DNA from: SG8-30 sp963710135
Lineage (GTDB): Bacteria; Pseudomonadota; Gammaproteobacteria; Steroidobacterales; Steroidobacteraceae
NCBI GenBank assembly: GCA_963710135.1
Contig: CAVPYY010000006.1
Coordinates: 496,001-560,000 of the forward strand
Direction: 5' to 3'
Length of the DNA stretch: 64,000 bases
Shown here: piece after piece, positions 36,168 through 46,390 of the stretch
Layout: the number at the start of each line of letters is the position of its first letter
Position numbering within the stretch: the first letter of the stretch is position 1
Program-made: the position numbers and the translations under genes
Notes under the pieces: generated by a model
Database searches by the model: none
The model's input: only the letters and a program-made list of their open reading frames with translations
Told to the model about the DNA's origin: nothing

Positions 36168-38155
36168 CCGAAGCGCGAACCCTGCTCGAGCTGCTCGAGG
36201 TCAACCGCGGCGTGGAGCGGCAGATCAGCTACCTCGAGGGCGACGGCGTCGAGCGCCAGCGTCAGCTATCGCTCGCTGCACCAGCGGGCGCTCGGCATCC
36301 TGCTTCACCTGCAGCGGCTCGGCGCGAAGCCGCGGCGACAAGCTGATCCTGCTTCCTCAACAACAACGAGGCCTTCATCGACGGCTTCTGGGCCGCGCTC
36401 GCGGGCGGCATCGTCCCGGTGCCGCTCGCGGTCGGCATCAGCGACGAGCACCGCTGGAAGCTGCTGCGGATCGCCGGACAAGCTCGGCTCGCCGTTCCTC
36501 TACACCGACCGCAAGACCCTGCGAAGCTGCAGGCGAGTTCGCCTGCGGCGCTGGCGAAGCAGACGGCCTTCGAGCGGCTCAAGTCGCGCACGTTCCTGAT
36601 CGACACGCTCGACGACGTCGCCCGACCGGGCCGGCCGGCGGCCGTCAGACCGGACGACACGGCCTTCATCCAGTTCTCCTCCGGTTCGACCAGCGAGCCC
36701 AAGGGCGTGGTGCTCACGCACGCGCAACATCCTGGCGAACACCCGCGGCGCCACGCCGGGCGGCGGGCTTCACGCGACAGGACATCGCGCTGTCGTGGAT
36801 GCCGCTGACCCACGACATGGGCCTGATCGGCATGTTCATCATGATGTTTGCGAACCGGATGCACGTGCAACCTGATGCCGACGGACCTGTTCGTCCGCCG
36901 GCCGCTGCTGTGGACTGACCTTCGCCTCCGCAAGCGCGCCACGATCCTCGCCTCGCCGAATTTCGGCTATCGACACTTCCTGAAGGTGCTGGGCGACCGC
37001 CCGTCGAGGACGAATCGACCTGTCCGCGGTCCGGCTGATCTTCAACGGCGCCGAGCCGATCACCGTCGAGCTGTGCGAGGAATTCCTGGAGCGCATGGCG
37101 GCCCGCTGGGCTGCGCGCGCACCGCGATGTTCCCGGTGTACGGACTCGCCGAAGCCTCGCTGGCGGTCGAGCTTCCCCGAGGCCGGCAGCGACGTATCGC
37201 TGCGATCACGCTCGACCGGCACCGCTGAACGTCGGCGAGCCGGCACGCAAGTCGAGCGCCGGCGATCCCGACGCCGTCGAGCTCATGTGCGAGGGCCGCG
37301 CCGATGCCCGACTCCGCGATCCGCGTGGCCGGACGACGCCGACCGCGCCGTTGCCCGAGGGCCATGTCGGGCACATCCAGATGCGCGGCGACAACGTCAC
37401 GCGCGGGTTACTATCGAGACTCCGGAAGCGAATGCCGCGGCGTTCACCGCGGACGGCTGGCTGCGCACCGGCGACCTCGGCCTGATCGACGAGGGCGAGC
37501 TGTTGGTGACCGGCCGCGCCAAGGAGATCATCTTCGTCAACGGCCAGAACTACTATCCGCACGACATCGAAGTGATCGCGCAGCAGGCGCCCGGCCTGGA
37601 ACTCGGCAAGGTCGCCGCCGCCGGCTGCCGCCCGCCGGGCGCGGAGACGGACGAGCTGACGCTCTTCGTCCTGCACCGCGGTGCGCATGGAGGATTTCCT
37701 GCCGGTGGCCGCGCGAAGTCACCCGGCTGGTCAACGAGCACGCCGGCCTCGAGGTGGCCCAGGTCGTGCCGGTCAAGCGCATCCCGAAGACCACCAGCGG
37801 CAAGATCCAGCGGGTCGCGCTCGAGCAGGCCTACGTCGCCGGCGAGTTCGCGGCGGAGATGGCCGAGCTCGCGCGGCTGCGCGACGCCGCCCACCCGCAT
37901 GCCGACGACCGCGACCGGCACGCTGGAGACGGCGCATCAAGGCCATCGTCGACGACGCGCTGCCGGGCAAGCGTGTCGAGGTGGACGACAACCTGTTCGA
38001 GATCGGCGCGAGCTCGCTGACGCTGATCCAGATCCACGAACAGATCGACCGGGAGTTCCCCGGCCAGGTCGACCTCACCGAGCTGTTCGATTTCCCGACG
38101 GTCAGGGAACTGGCGGCCCACCTGCAATCGAAGCTGGCGGCGACCTGGCGGCTGA
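36164..38155 (+). pseudogene. fatty acyl-AMP ligase with C-terminal carrier domain (many frameshifts)
   Basis: Read across all three frames, this is one ANL-superfamily enzyme of about 660 aa. N-terminal SYRSLHQRALGIL, then PVPLAVGISDEH, the AMP-binding loop QFSSGSTSEPKGV (about 36672), LTHDMGLIG, YGLAEASL, TGDLGLIDEGEL, GRAKEIIFVNGQNYYP and KTTSGKIQR follow in the right order. A carrier domain with DNLFEIGASSLTL, whose Ser is the predicted phosphopantetheine site, ends the gene. About two dozen single-base shifts break the frame, yet the codons between them are well conserved, so I suspect sequence error and not decay. The end at TGA 38153-38155 is inferred by correcting the last shift. FAAL versus acyl-CoA ligase is not settled; the attached carrier domain favours FAAL. 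Confidence 0.75.
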
Positions 38156-38163
38156 CCGGGCGC

Positions 38164-39113
38164 TCAGGCGCCGGGCGGCGCCGGGCTGTCGCTGTAGACG
38201 TTGCGCCGCACCTTCCAGCGGCGGTAGGCCCACAGCCAGTCCGCCGGATGCGCGCGGATCTGCGCTTCCACGCGCTTCGCATAGCGGTCGATCATGCCGC
38301 CCTCGGGCAGCTGCTCACCGGCCGCGACCAGCGGTTCCAGACTCACGCGCGTAGTGGCCCCGCGAAGTCCGTTCGACGGCTACGAACAGCATGGCCGACT
38401 TGCTGGCCCGCGCGATGGCCTCGGGACCCATGTAGAACGCCGTCTCGTGCCCAAAGAACGGTCGTGAAGTGCCGCACGGCGGCCGAAACCGGGTCCTGGT
38501 CGGCGACCATCGCGAGCCCACGCGGCTCCTTGCGCCTGCGCAACACGTGCATCAGCAGGCGCTTCGCCGGGATCATGTTGCGCGCCGAAGCGCGAGCGGA
38601 TGGTCAGGAACATCCGGTCCGCCCACTCGTCGTGCAACGGCTTGTAGGCGGCATCCAGCGGAAAGCCGAATTCGAGCGACAGGATCAGCAGCGTCCACTC
38701 CCAGTTGGCAGTTGTGCGAGGTGGCGATGACCACCGAGCGGCCGGCTTCGATCTCGCTGGCGCATCAGCTCGATGCCGGCGAGACTGACCCGCCGGCGCA
38801 GCTCCTCGGCAGTGATCGACACGCGCCTTGATCGACTCGATCGAGACGTCGGCGAAGTTCCTGTAGAAGTCGCGACGCGACGCGCGCCCGCTCGGCGTCG
38901 CTCGATTTCCGGAAAGCAGCGCAGCAGCTGCGCGTCGATGACCGCACGCCGGTAGTGGACCAGGTACTCGGCCAGCCACGCCAGCGCCGAGCCAACCGCG
39001 TACCAGACAGGATACGGGATCGCCGCCAGCGCCCTGAGCCACAGCGGCATCCGCTCGAGTGGCTGGCGATCTTCGAGATCAGTGGGACGCCTGGCGTTGC
39101 GCTTGTGCTTCAT
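38164..39113 (-). pseudogene. LpxL/HtrB-like acyltransferase (many frameshifts)
   Basis: Minus-strand gene whose protein is spread over three frames. In order: basic start and hydrophobic anchor (LWLRALAAIPYPVWYAVGS), FYRNFADVSIESIK, an HN-type catalytic region near ATSHNC, WEWTLLILSLEFGFPLDAAYKPLHDEW, AMVADQDP, TAFYMGPEAIARAS, and a C-terminal tail YRRWKVRRNVYSDS. This is the layout of the lipid A acyltransferase family, about 310 aa after correction. At least eight single-base shifts are needed. It is convergent with the acyl-AMP ligase gene, and their ends nearly touch. The real acceptor could be lipid A or another lipid. Confidence 0.7.
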
Positions 39114-39147
39114 CGCGGCGGAAGCTTACCGGAAGCCCGCCACCCGC

Positions 39148-39183
39148 GCATGCGAGCCCCGTACGAAACGGGGCGCCGCATGC
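39148..39183 (-). terminator. double-stem hairpin downstream of hsp20
   Basis: Outer stem GCATGCG / CGCATGC (39148-39154, 39177-39183) encloses GCCCCGT-ACGAA-ACGGGGC (39156-39174). It lies about 36 bp past the hsp20 stop on the minus strand. There is no U-tract, so a terminator role is likely but unproven. Confidence 0.5.
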
Positions 39184-39219
39184 AGCCGGCGCCCCGGAAT
39201 TCACCGTTGCGGTGAATGG

Positions 39220-39675
39220 CTACTGGATCCTGACCTGGACCGGCTTGGCCTTCGGGGCCTTGGCGACCCGCGGCAGGTGAACCAGCAGGATGCCGTCTTT
39301 CGACTCCGCGCTGATGTGACCCACGTCGACGTCTTCAGGCAGTGCGAAGCTGCGCTCGAACTTGCCATAGAAGCGCTCCATGCGCTGCATCTTCTCGGAA
39401 TCGTCCTTCTTCTCGTACCTGCGCTCGCCGCGCAGGGTCAGCATGCCTTCGTTGACCTCAATGGCGATGTCCTTCTTCGGCACCTCCGGCAGCTCGGCCT
39501 TGACGAGGTACTCCTTGTCGTTCTCGATGATGTCGGCCGTCGGTGACCACTCGACCTTCACGCCGAGTTCACGCGGCCAGCTGTACGGATACAGCCGCTC
39601 CGGACGGAACAGCCGCTCGATGCGATCAAAATAGTCCTCAAACCTCTTGATAGGGAGGAAATCCCGATCGAGCAT
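39220..39675 (-). CDS. Hsp20/alpha-crystallin small heat shock protein
   Basis: ATP-independent holdase chaperone, 151 aa. The alpha-crystallin domain spans about 45-140 with PTADIIENDKEYLVKAELP and ends with DGILLVHLP before a short basic tail. The LPKVEE-type tail motif is replaced by the IxI-like QVRIQ. I chose the ATG at 39675 because AAGGAGGAGG lies right before it; the frame runs open to 39774 without better evidence. It is last in the minus-strand stress/ion run, separated from the P-type ATPase gene by a strong hairpin, so it may have its own promoter. Confidence 0.93.
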   Translation of the reverse strand: MLDRDFLPIKRFEDYFDRIERLFRPERLYPYSWPRELGVKVEWSPTADIIENDKEYLVKAELPEVPKKDIAIEVNEGMLTLRGERRYEKKDDSEKMQRMERFYGKFERSFALPEDVDVGHISAESKDGILLVHLPRVAKAPKAKPVQVRIQ

Positions 39676-39782
39676 TGCCTCCTCCTTTGCACACCGGTTG
39701 CTCTTGGTGCGCATCCCCATCCTGCGCTCGTTTCGGTCACCGCGATATTTCCACGGGCGCATGCGGGTCGGCACTTTCCAGT

Positions 39783-39809
39783 AGCGGACTGCACAGTTGT
39801 GCAGCCGCT
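39783..39809 (-). terminator. long hairpin between the P-type ATPase and hsp20 genes
   Basis: AGCGG-A-CTGCACA-GT-TGTGCAG-CCGCT gives 12 paired bases with one bulged A and a 2-nt tip. It starts 14 bp after the ATPase stop on the minus strand. No U-run follows; it could end the ion-transport operon, stabilise its mRNA 3' end, or act as a palindromic protein site upstream of hsp20. Confidence 0.5.
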
Positions 39810-39823
39810 GGCCGCTGGCGCGC

Positions 39824-42564
39824 TCAAGCCGGACGAGCAGAAGTGAAGCTGCGTGCCAGCAGCTTGCGGGCCTCTTCGACCCACAGGACCGAGCTGGCCG
39901 CTGCGATCATCAGCGGCAGGTGCTGCACGGGAATGGCGACAGTGTGGAAGAGCGCGCTCAGCGGTCCCCAGTACACGACCAGCCCCTGCAGCGCGATGCC
40001 CAGGCAGAGCCCGCCCAGCAGCCAGGGATTATGCAGCACGCCGAAGCGCAGCGCCGAGCGTGTCGCGGACTCGCAGTTAAGCACATTGAACCACTGGCAG
40101 GCGGCCAGCACCGTGAAAGTCTCTGTCTGCACCAGCTCATACGGTGCTGCCGCTCGATAGCCTCCAGACGAAGTAGGCAAACGTCGACAAGGCCATCGTC
40201 GGGGTCATCAGTGCGACCCGTCGCAGCAGGCTCCAGCTCAACAGCCGGTCGTCGGCCGGCACCGGCGGACGGCGCATCTCGTCGCCCTCGAGCGGCTCCA
40301 TGATCAGGTTCACCGTCACCGTGCCCTCGGTGACGATGTTGATCCACAGGATCTGCACGGCGGCCAGTGGCAGTGGATAGCCGCCGAGCAGCGCCAGCAG
40401 CAACACCGTAACCTCGGCCATCGACGTGGCAAAGAGGTAGAGGATCACCTTCTTGAGGTTGGCGTAGACGAGCCGCCCTTGCTCGACGGCGTTGACGATC
40501 GTGGCGAAGTTGTCGTCCGTGATGACGATCTTGGCCGCACCCTTGGCGACGTCGGTCCCGGTGATCCCCATGGCCACGCCGACGTCCGCGCGCGCCAGCG
40601 CCGGAGCGTCGTTGACGCCGTCGCCGGTCATCGCCACGACATGGCCGCGCGACTGGAACGCCTCGACGATGCGCAGCTTCTGCGCAGGATGCACCCTGGC
40701 GAAAACAGCGATATGGTCCAGATCGCGGCGCAGCTCGTGTTCGGGCATGCGCTCGAGTTCGCCGCCATCTACCGCGCGATCGCGCTCACCGGCGATGCCT
40801 AGCGCGTGAGCGATGGCCAGGCCCGTCGCCTTGTGGTCGCCGGTCACCATCACCGGCCGGATGCCCGCCGTAGCGCAACCTGCGACCGCGTCCTTCACCT
40901 CATCACGGGGTGGATCGATCTCTCCAGCGAGCCCCAGCAGCACCGCCTGTCCCCGGAACTGATCGAATCCTGCGGACACGTCCATGCCCGCAGTCGACCT
41001 GTGCGAACGCGAGGACGCGCAGCGCCCGACCCGCCATGCCTTCCGCAGCGGCCAGCATGACGGCACGTTGCTCATCGCCGAAGTCCTGCTGTTCTCCGCT
41101 GCATCGCTGCCGAGCACACAACTCGAAGACAGCCTCGGGTGCGCCCTTGAGGAGGACGCGGCGCCCTGCCCCAGCGGCGCAGTGCTCCGTAGCCATCAGC
41201 TTGGCTGCCGGATCAAAGGGGATCTCGGCCATGCGCTCCTGCTGCCTGCGCAGCGCCAACGGATCCAGCGAGCCCTTCCGTGCGACGCAAAGCAGCGCTG
41301 CCTCCGTAGGGTCTCCAAGCACCCGCCACTGCGAATGCCGGTCGTCGGGCGCCAGCAACTGGGCGTCGTTGCAGAGCACGGCGGCCTCGAGAAGAGCCCG
41401 CAGGTCATCGGTCTCTACCTCGCCGTCGACTTCCCAGACGAGCTCTCCTTCCGGTGCATAGCCCGAACCACTGACCTCGACCCAGCGTTCCCCCGGCAGC
41501 CACAGCCTTGTCACGGTCATTTCGTTGCGGGTCAGCGTGCCGGTCTTGTCGCTGCAGATGATGCTGGTCGAGCCAAGTGTCTCGACCGCCGACAGGCGCC
41601 GGATGATCGCGCCGCGCGCCGCCATGCGCTGCATGCCGACCGCCAAGGCGATGGTCATGGCGACGGGCAATCCCTCAGGCACCATCGAGACCATCTGGCT
41701 GATGGCGACCATGAGGATGTCGACGACCGGCAGACCCCTCAGCAGGCCGAGCGCCATGACTACCGCGAACATCACCAAAGCCGCGGCAACGAGGTAGCGC
41801 CCGAAGGTTTCCAGGCGCTGCTCGAGTGGGGTCTTCGGCTCGTCGGCACCAGCGGTCAGGTGCGCGATCCTGCCGACCTCGGTCATGCCGCCGGTTGCAA
41901 CGACAACCGCGCGCGCACGCCCGGCTGTCAGGTGGGTGCCGGCGTAGAGCATGTTGCGGCGGTCAGCCAGCAGCGTTTCTTCCGGCAGCTCTGCCGGCGA
42001 CTTGGCAACCGGCATGGACTCGCCGGTCAGTGCCGCCTCGGCCGCCTCCGCCGCGACCGCCTCGAGAACGCGCGCGTCCGACCCGACGGCGTCACCCGCC
42101 GCGACCAGCAGCAAGTCTCCAGGGACCAGCTCGCCCGCCTCGACCACTTGCTCCGTGCCATCTCGCACAACCCGCGCGTGCAGCTCCGACAGGCGCCGCA
42201 GTGCCTCCATGGAGCGTTCCGCCCTGCCCTCCTGGAACGTTCCGATCGCGGCATTGATGAACACCACTGCCAGGATGACGAGAGCGTCTCCGCTTTTTCC
42301 AAGCGAGAATGCGAGCGCTGCCGCTACGAACAGGATGTAGATGAGCGGACTCTGAAACTGGCGCAGGAATACCCGCAGCAGCGAGCGGCGCTTGACCGCA
42401 GGAAGTGTATTGGCACCAAACTCGGTCCGGCGCCGCTCGACCTCTGCCGTTGACAACCCACTGCAGGCATCGACTTCCAGCCGGCCAGCCACTACCGAGC
42501 CGGCGAGGGCATGCCAGGGGGTGACTGGCGCAGCGGTCGAATCGGGGTTCATCTGTGCGTTCAT
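39824..42564 (-). CDS. P2-type cation-transporting ATPase (two frameshifts)
   Basis: Inner-membrane ion pump of the SERCA/Ca2+-ATPase-like P2 group. From the N-terminus: cation ATPase N domain, actuator motif LTGESMPV, the M4 ion site PEGLPVAM, the phosphorylated Asp339 in SDKTGTLT, KGAPEAVFELC, the hinge TGDGVNDAPA, then M5-M6 with INIVTEG, where SERCA has NLVTDG. Homology changes frame near 40978-40992 and again near 40142-40155; the last piece (39824-40180 frame) supplies M7-M10. Corrected length is about 912 aa. Calcium is the likeliest ion, supported by the overlapping CaCA exchanger gene, but a monovalent cation cannot be excluded. Its start overlaps that gene's stop by 4 bp. Confidence 0.85.
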
Positions 42565-43565
42565 TGTCCGATCAGGAACAGGATGTAGGAGTTGATGGCG
42601 TAAATGACCAGCAGGAACAGGCCGGTCCAGCCGAACACGCGGAACACGCGCTCGGTGGGCCGATAGAACAGCGAGGCGATCACCGCCCCGGTCATGACTA
42701 TCGCGCTGACCGCAGTTCCCGCATGCGCCTTGCTGGTTGCCGAGAAGATCGGCCCGGCCGTATAGGCGATATCGTCGATGGCGATGATGGCCATGTCGAA
42801 CAGGTTGCTGCCGAGCAGATTGCCGATCGCCAGGTCGAGCGCGCCGAGCTTCACGGCCGACAATGCCACCGCGAGCTCCGGGAGCGAGGTGGAGAAGGCC
42901 ACGAACAGTGTTCCCACGAAGCTGTTGTTCCAGCCCATCTCGCGCGCGAGGGCCACGCCGATGAAGGGCAATGAGACGCCTGCGGCGACCACCGCGATCG
43001 CGGCCAGCGCGTAGCCGGTGACGGCACGCTTCAGGGTGACTCCCGGGTACCGCTTCGGCTCGGCGGGCCGCGCGCGCGCTTCCCGCACTTCGTAGTCCAG
43101 CACGATGCGCATCGCGACCACGTAGCCGATGAGGATGACGGGCGTGTAGAGCCCGACATGGCCGAGCGCCGGCGTCTGCTCGCCGACCAGCACGGCGAGC
43201 GCCACGATCCCGAGGAGCACCACGCCGAATCCCGCGGAGAGGATGTGGCTCTGTGCGGCGAGCGTATAGATCGACGCCTTGGGGTAGCTCAACTCGAGGA
43301 ACAGCAGGATCAGCAGGTTGAAGATGCAGCTGCCCAGCGCGTCACCGATGGCGATGTTCGGCACCAGCGCGATGGCCGCGGCACTCACGCCGGCCACCAG
43401 TTCGGGCAGCGACGTCACGGTGGCGACCATGATCACGCCGATCAGCGTTCGACCCAGCCCGGTGCGCTCGGCGATCACGTCGCCGTAGCGCGACAACTGG
43501 TACCCGGCGACGCCGATCACGGCGGTCGCGCCGAGGAACTGCAGCCAGATCATGAACATCGCCAC
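42561..43565 (-). CDS. CaCA-family sodium/calcium exchanger
   Basis: 334-aa inner-membrane antiporter of the YrbG type, ten or so hydrophobic segments with the two alpha-repeats: TSLPELVAGV with GDALGSCIFN in the first half and STSLPELAVAL with GNLLGSNLFD in the second. These hold the acidic ion-binding residues. It probably exchanges Ca2+ for Na+ or H+. Its end overlaps the P2-type ATPase start, so two calcium-type exporters of different energetics are co-produced. Confidence 0.93.
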   Translation of the reverse strand: MAMFMIWLQFLGATAVIGVAGYQLSRYGDVIAERTGLGRTLIGVIMVATVTSLPELVAGVSAAAIALVPNIAIGDALGSCIFNLLILLFLELSYPKASIYTLAAQSHILSAGFGVVLLGIVALAVLVGEQTPALGHVGLYTPVILIGYVVAMRIVLDYEVREARARPAEPKRYPGVTLKRAVTGYALAAIAVVAAGVSLPFIGVALAREMGWNNSFVGTLFVAFSTSLPELAVALSAVKLGALDLAIGNLLGSNLFDMAIIAIDDIAYTAGPIFSATSKAHAGTAVSAIVMTGAVIASLFYRPTERVFRVFGWTGLFLLVIYAINSYILFLIGQ

Positions 43566-43605
43566 ACCTGTGGCGCCGGCGCCGAACCGGCGCTCCGGGT
43601 ACAGC

Positions 43606-44534
43606 CTAGCCCCGATGAGGCGGCGACTGAATACCGACTTGCCGCTGCGACGGACCGACGACCAGGACGTCTACAGTCCCCTCCGCGAGGACGTGTTTAG
43701 TGACGCTGCCGAGCAGCAGTTCCTCGGCAAGCTCCTGGCCACGCTTGCCGACGACAACGAGATCGCATCCCAGGGCCTGTTCCGCCTCCAGAAGGACCCT
43801 GCTCGCCTGGCCGTGCAGCACCCTGAGTTCGGCGGAACCGGGCGCCATGCCAGCCTCGGCGGCGACCTTTCGAAGTCTCGCCAAACCGTCCGCCCGCACC
43901 CGTCCGCGATACTGAGCCACCCCCTGGTCGGTCATCCCTGCCAGGTGCAAACGGCCCTCGAACGGCAGCTCGAAGGCGTGCAGCAACACGATTTCCGCCG
44001 CCGGCGCCAAGGTCCGCGCGAAGCTGAGCGCCGCCAGGGACGCCTCTGAGAAGTCCACAGCTACCAGGACACGCCTGTAGTCCTGTCGTGGAACCGCCCT
44101 GACCGCCAGCAGAGGCCGCGAGGTCCTGCGCAACAGCCGTTCCGAGGTCGTACCGAACAGCGCCCGGCGCAGGAACCCTTCACCCTGCGCACCGACCACG
44201 AGCAGGTTGGCCTGCAGCACATCGGCATGCCCCGCGATCTCATCGACAACGGTCCCTGAGGCGAGGCAGGTTTCGACAGCGACACCGGCGGCGGGACCAG
44301 TTCGCCGGCCAGACTGTCCAGTGACTCCCGCGCAGCGTCCAGGATATGCCGCTCGATGGACGAACTCTCCGCGCCAAGCAGCCGCCGCAGATTGTCTACC
44401 GCCCCGCCGCTCACGACGTGCATCAGTGTCAAAGCGGCGCCGCTCTGGGCGGCCAGGCGCGCGCCACGTTCGGCTGCACGGCGGGCCGGTTCGGACAGGT
44501 CGGTCGCCGCCAGGATGCGGACCAGTCCGGTCAT
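43606..44534 (-). CDS. tandem universal stress protein (one frameshift)
   Basis: Two UspA domains in tandem, about 309 aa when joined. The first begins MTGLVRILAATDLSEPA and ends with LLVVGAQGEGFLRRALFG; the second begins VLVAVDFSEASLAAL and ends LVVVGKRGQELAEELLLGSVTKHVL. The G-2x-G-9x-G(S/T) ATP-binding pattern is seen in domain 2. Homology shifts frame once, near 44272-44292. The ATG overlaps the antiporter stop (ATGA), tying it to that transporter; Usp proteins paired with CPA antiporters are known as regulators or sensors. Confidence 0.85.
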
Positions 44535-46202
44535 GACAGGCCTCGGCGTTCGCGCATCAGCTGGATGAGGTGCTCGCCGGCGAAGTCGACGGCGTCGCGC
44601 AGCGGGTACAGCACGGTCGAGGCGCCCGCATCCTTGAGCGCTGCACCGTGGGCCTCCTCCCGGGCCACCACGGCGACCTGTCCATCGAAGCCTCGGACGG
44701 ATATCGCGTGCAGCAGGAGCCGGTTGGAGTCGATGTCGGGAAGCGTGCTGACGACCCACGGCACGCCCGCGAGTGGCAGGCTGTCGATGAAGTCGACGTC
44801 CTGGGCATCACCGAACCGTACCTGATGGCCCGCCTTGATCGAATCGCGCACTATCTCCGGATCAAAATCCACGCCCAGCGCGGGCAATCCGCCCGCCTCG
44901 AGCTGCCTCAGCAGACGCAGGCCGTACCGGCCGAGACCGAACACCACGACATCCGGCGGCTTTTCGTCAGCCAGCACCGCGCTGCTCGCCTGCCTCGCGG
45001 AACGGCACTCGACGCTCGAACGGCGCGAGCAGGTGTTCCACACGTTCATACAGCAATTGCGCGTTGAGGATCATGTACGTCGACAGCGTTATCGTAACGA
45101 TCCCGACGAGCGTGGTCAGGCCCAGCGCCTGGGGACCAATGTGTCCGAGGCTGATTCCCATCGCGATGAAAACGATCGAGAACTCGCTGATCTGGGCGAC
45201 AGTCAGCCCGGCCAGGAAGCCTGTCCGGCGCCTGTACCCCATGAAGCCCATGATGGCCATCACGATCAGCGGATTGCCGATGAGCACGAACGCGGATAGC
45301 ACGGCCGCCGGCACCAGTTCGTCGCCGAGCGTGGAGAAATCCAGCTTGGCTCCGAGGTCGACGAAGAAGAACAGCAACAGGAAGTCGCGCAGCCCGGTGA
45401 GCCTCGCACTCATGGCCTCCCGGTACGAGGTGGACGCGAGCGAGAATCCGGCCAAGAAGGCGCCGGCCTCCTTGGAGAAGCCAGCCCACTCACCCAGTGC
45501 AGCGAGTCCCGTGCCCCAGGCGACCGCGAACAGCAGCAGCAACTCCTGCGATCGGGCCATGTTGCGGACCAGCGTCGGCAGCACGTAGCGCATCAGCACG
45601 TAGAGCAGCGCGACGGCCGCGGTGATCCGCAGCAGCAGTGACAGGACCGTCTCGAGCGGCAGTTCGTCGGCGGCGCCCCGGAGCGAGCTCATCGCGAGCA
45701 TGGCGAACACGACCGCGATGTCCTGCACGATGAGGAAGCCCACCGCGATACGGCCGTGCAGCGAATCCAGCTCGCGCTTGTCCGAGAGTAGCTTGACGAT
45801 GATGATCGTGCTCGAGAAGGTCAGCGCTACGGCCACATAGAAGGCTTCGACATAGCCTTTGCCGAGCAGCAACAGGAGCACGAAGCCGAACAGGATCGTG
45901 AAGGCGAGCTGACCGAGTCCGGTAGCGAGCGCCACCGGGCCGATGTGCCGGACATGGGTCAGGTCAAGTCGCAGTCCGACCACGAACAGCAGCACCGAGA
46001 CACCGATCTGTGCCAGCAGGTCGATCTGATCGTGCGCCTGCACGAGACCGAGCACCGCCGGACCGACCACGATCCCGACGACGATATAGGCGATGAGCAC
46101 GGGCTGGCGCAGCCTGACGGCGATCGCGCCGACCGCGGCGGTGATGCCAAGGATCAGAGCCATCTCGGCGAAGGGGCCGGCATGTAGTGAAGATGCAGAC
46201 AT
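44531..46202 (-). CDS. CPA2 cation:proton antiporter, KefB-like (one frameshift)
   Basis: Membrane antiporter with about 12 hydrophobic segments (residues about 1-385) of the Na+/H+ exchanger type, then a TrkA-N Rossmann domain (VVVFGLGRYGLRLL) that in Kef systems binds NAD(H) and gates potassium efflux. Homology changes frame near 44982-44995, just after FERRVPF; the downstream frame would otherwise look like a separate small TrkA-N protein. Joined length is about 556 aa. The start is ATG at 46202 or ATG at 46163; neither has a clear ribosome site. First gene of the minus-strand run. Confidence 0.87.
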
Positions 46203-46390
46203 TCGCAGCCCGTTGCAGCCCAGAGCAAGGATTTCAAGATTGTCCCTGCGGCATACTCGGCCGTCAATTTGCCCAAACGCAACCGCCGGGTGGAGCGCGA
46301 ACGTGGTTTCGATCTGCCGTGGCGTCCGCCACGCCGTTTCGCACGCGGACGCATGGCAGCTCAGGCTTGCCGCTGTGAGAGAATGATTGT

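Noticed and set aside
36164..39113. True pseudogenes of the acyl-AMP ligase and LpxL-like gene
   Set aside because: Damage is almost only single-base indels with conserved codons between, in two genes on opposite strands, which fits sequence error better than decay. Read mapping would decide.
44531..45049. A separate small TrkA-N protein gene
   Set aside because: It continues the CPA2 antiporter after one frameshift; domain order matches Kef-like proteins.
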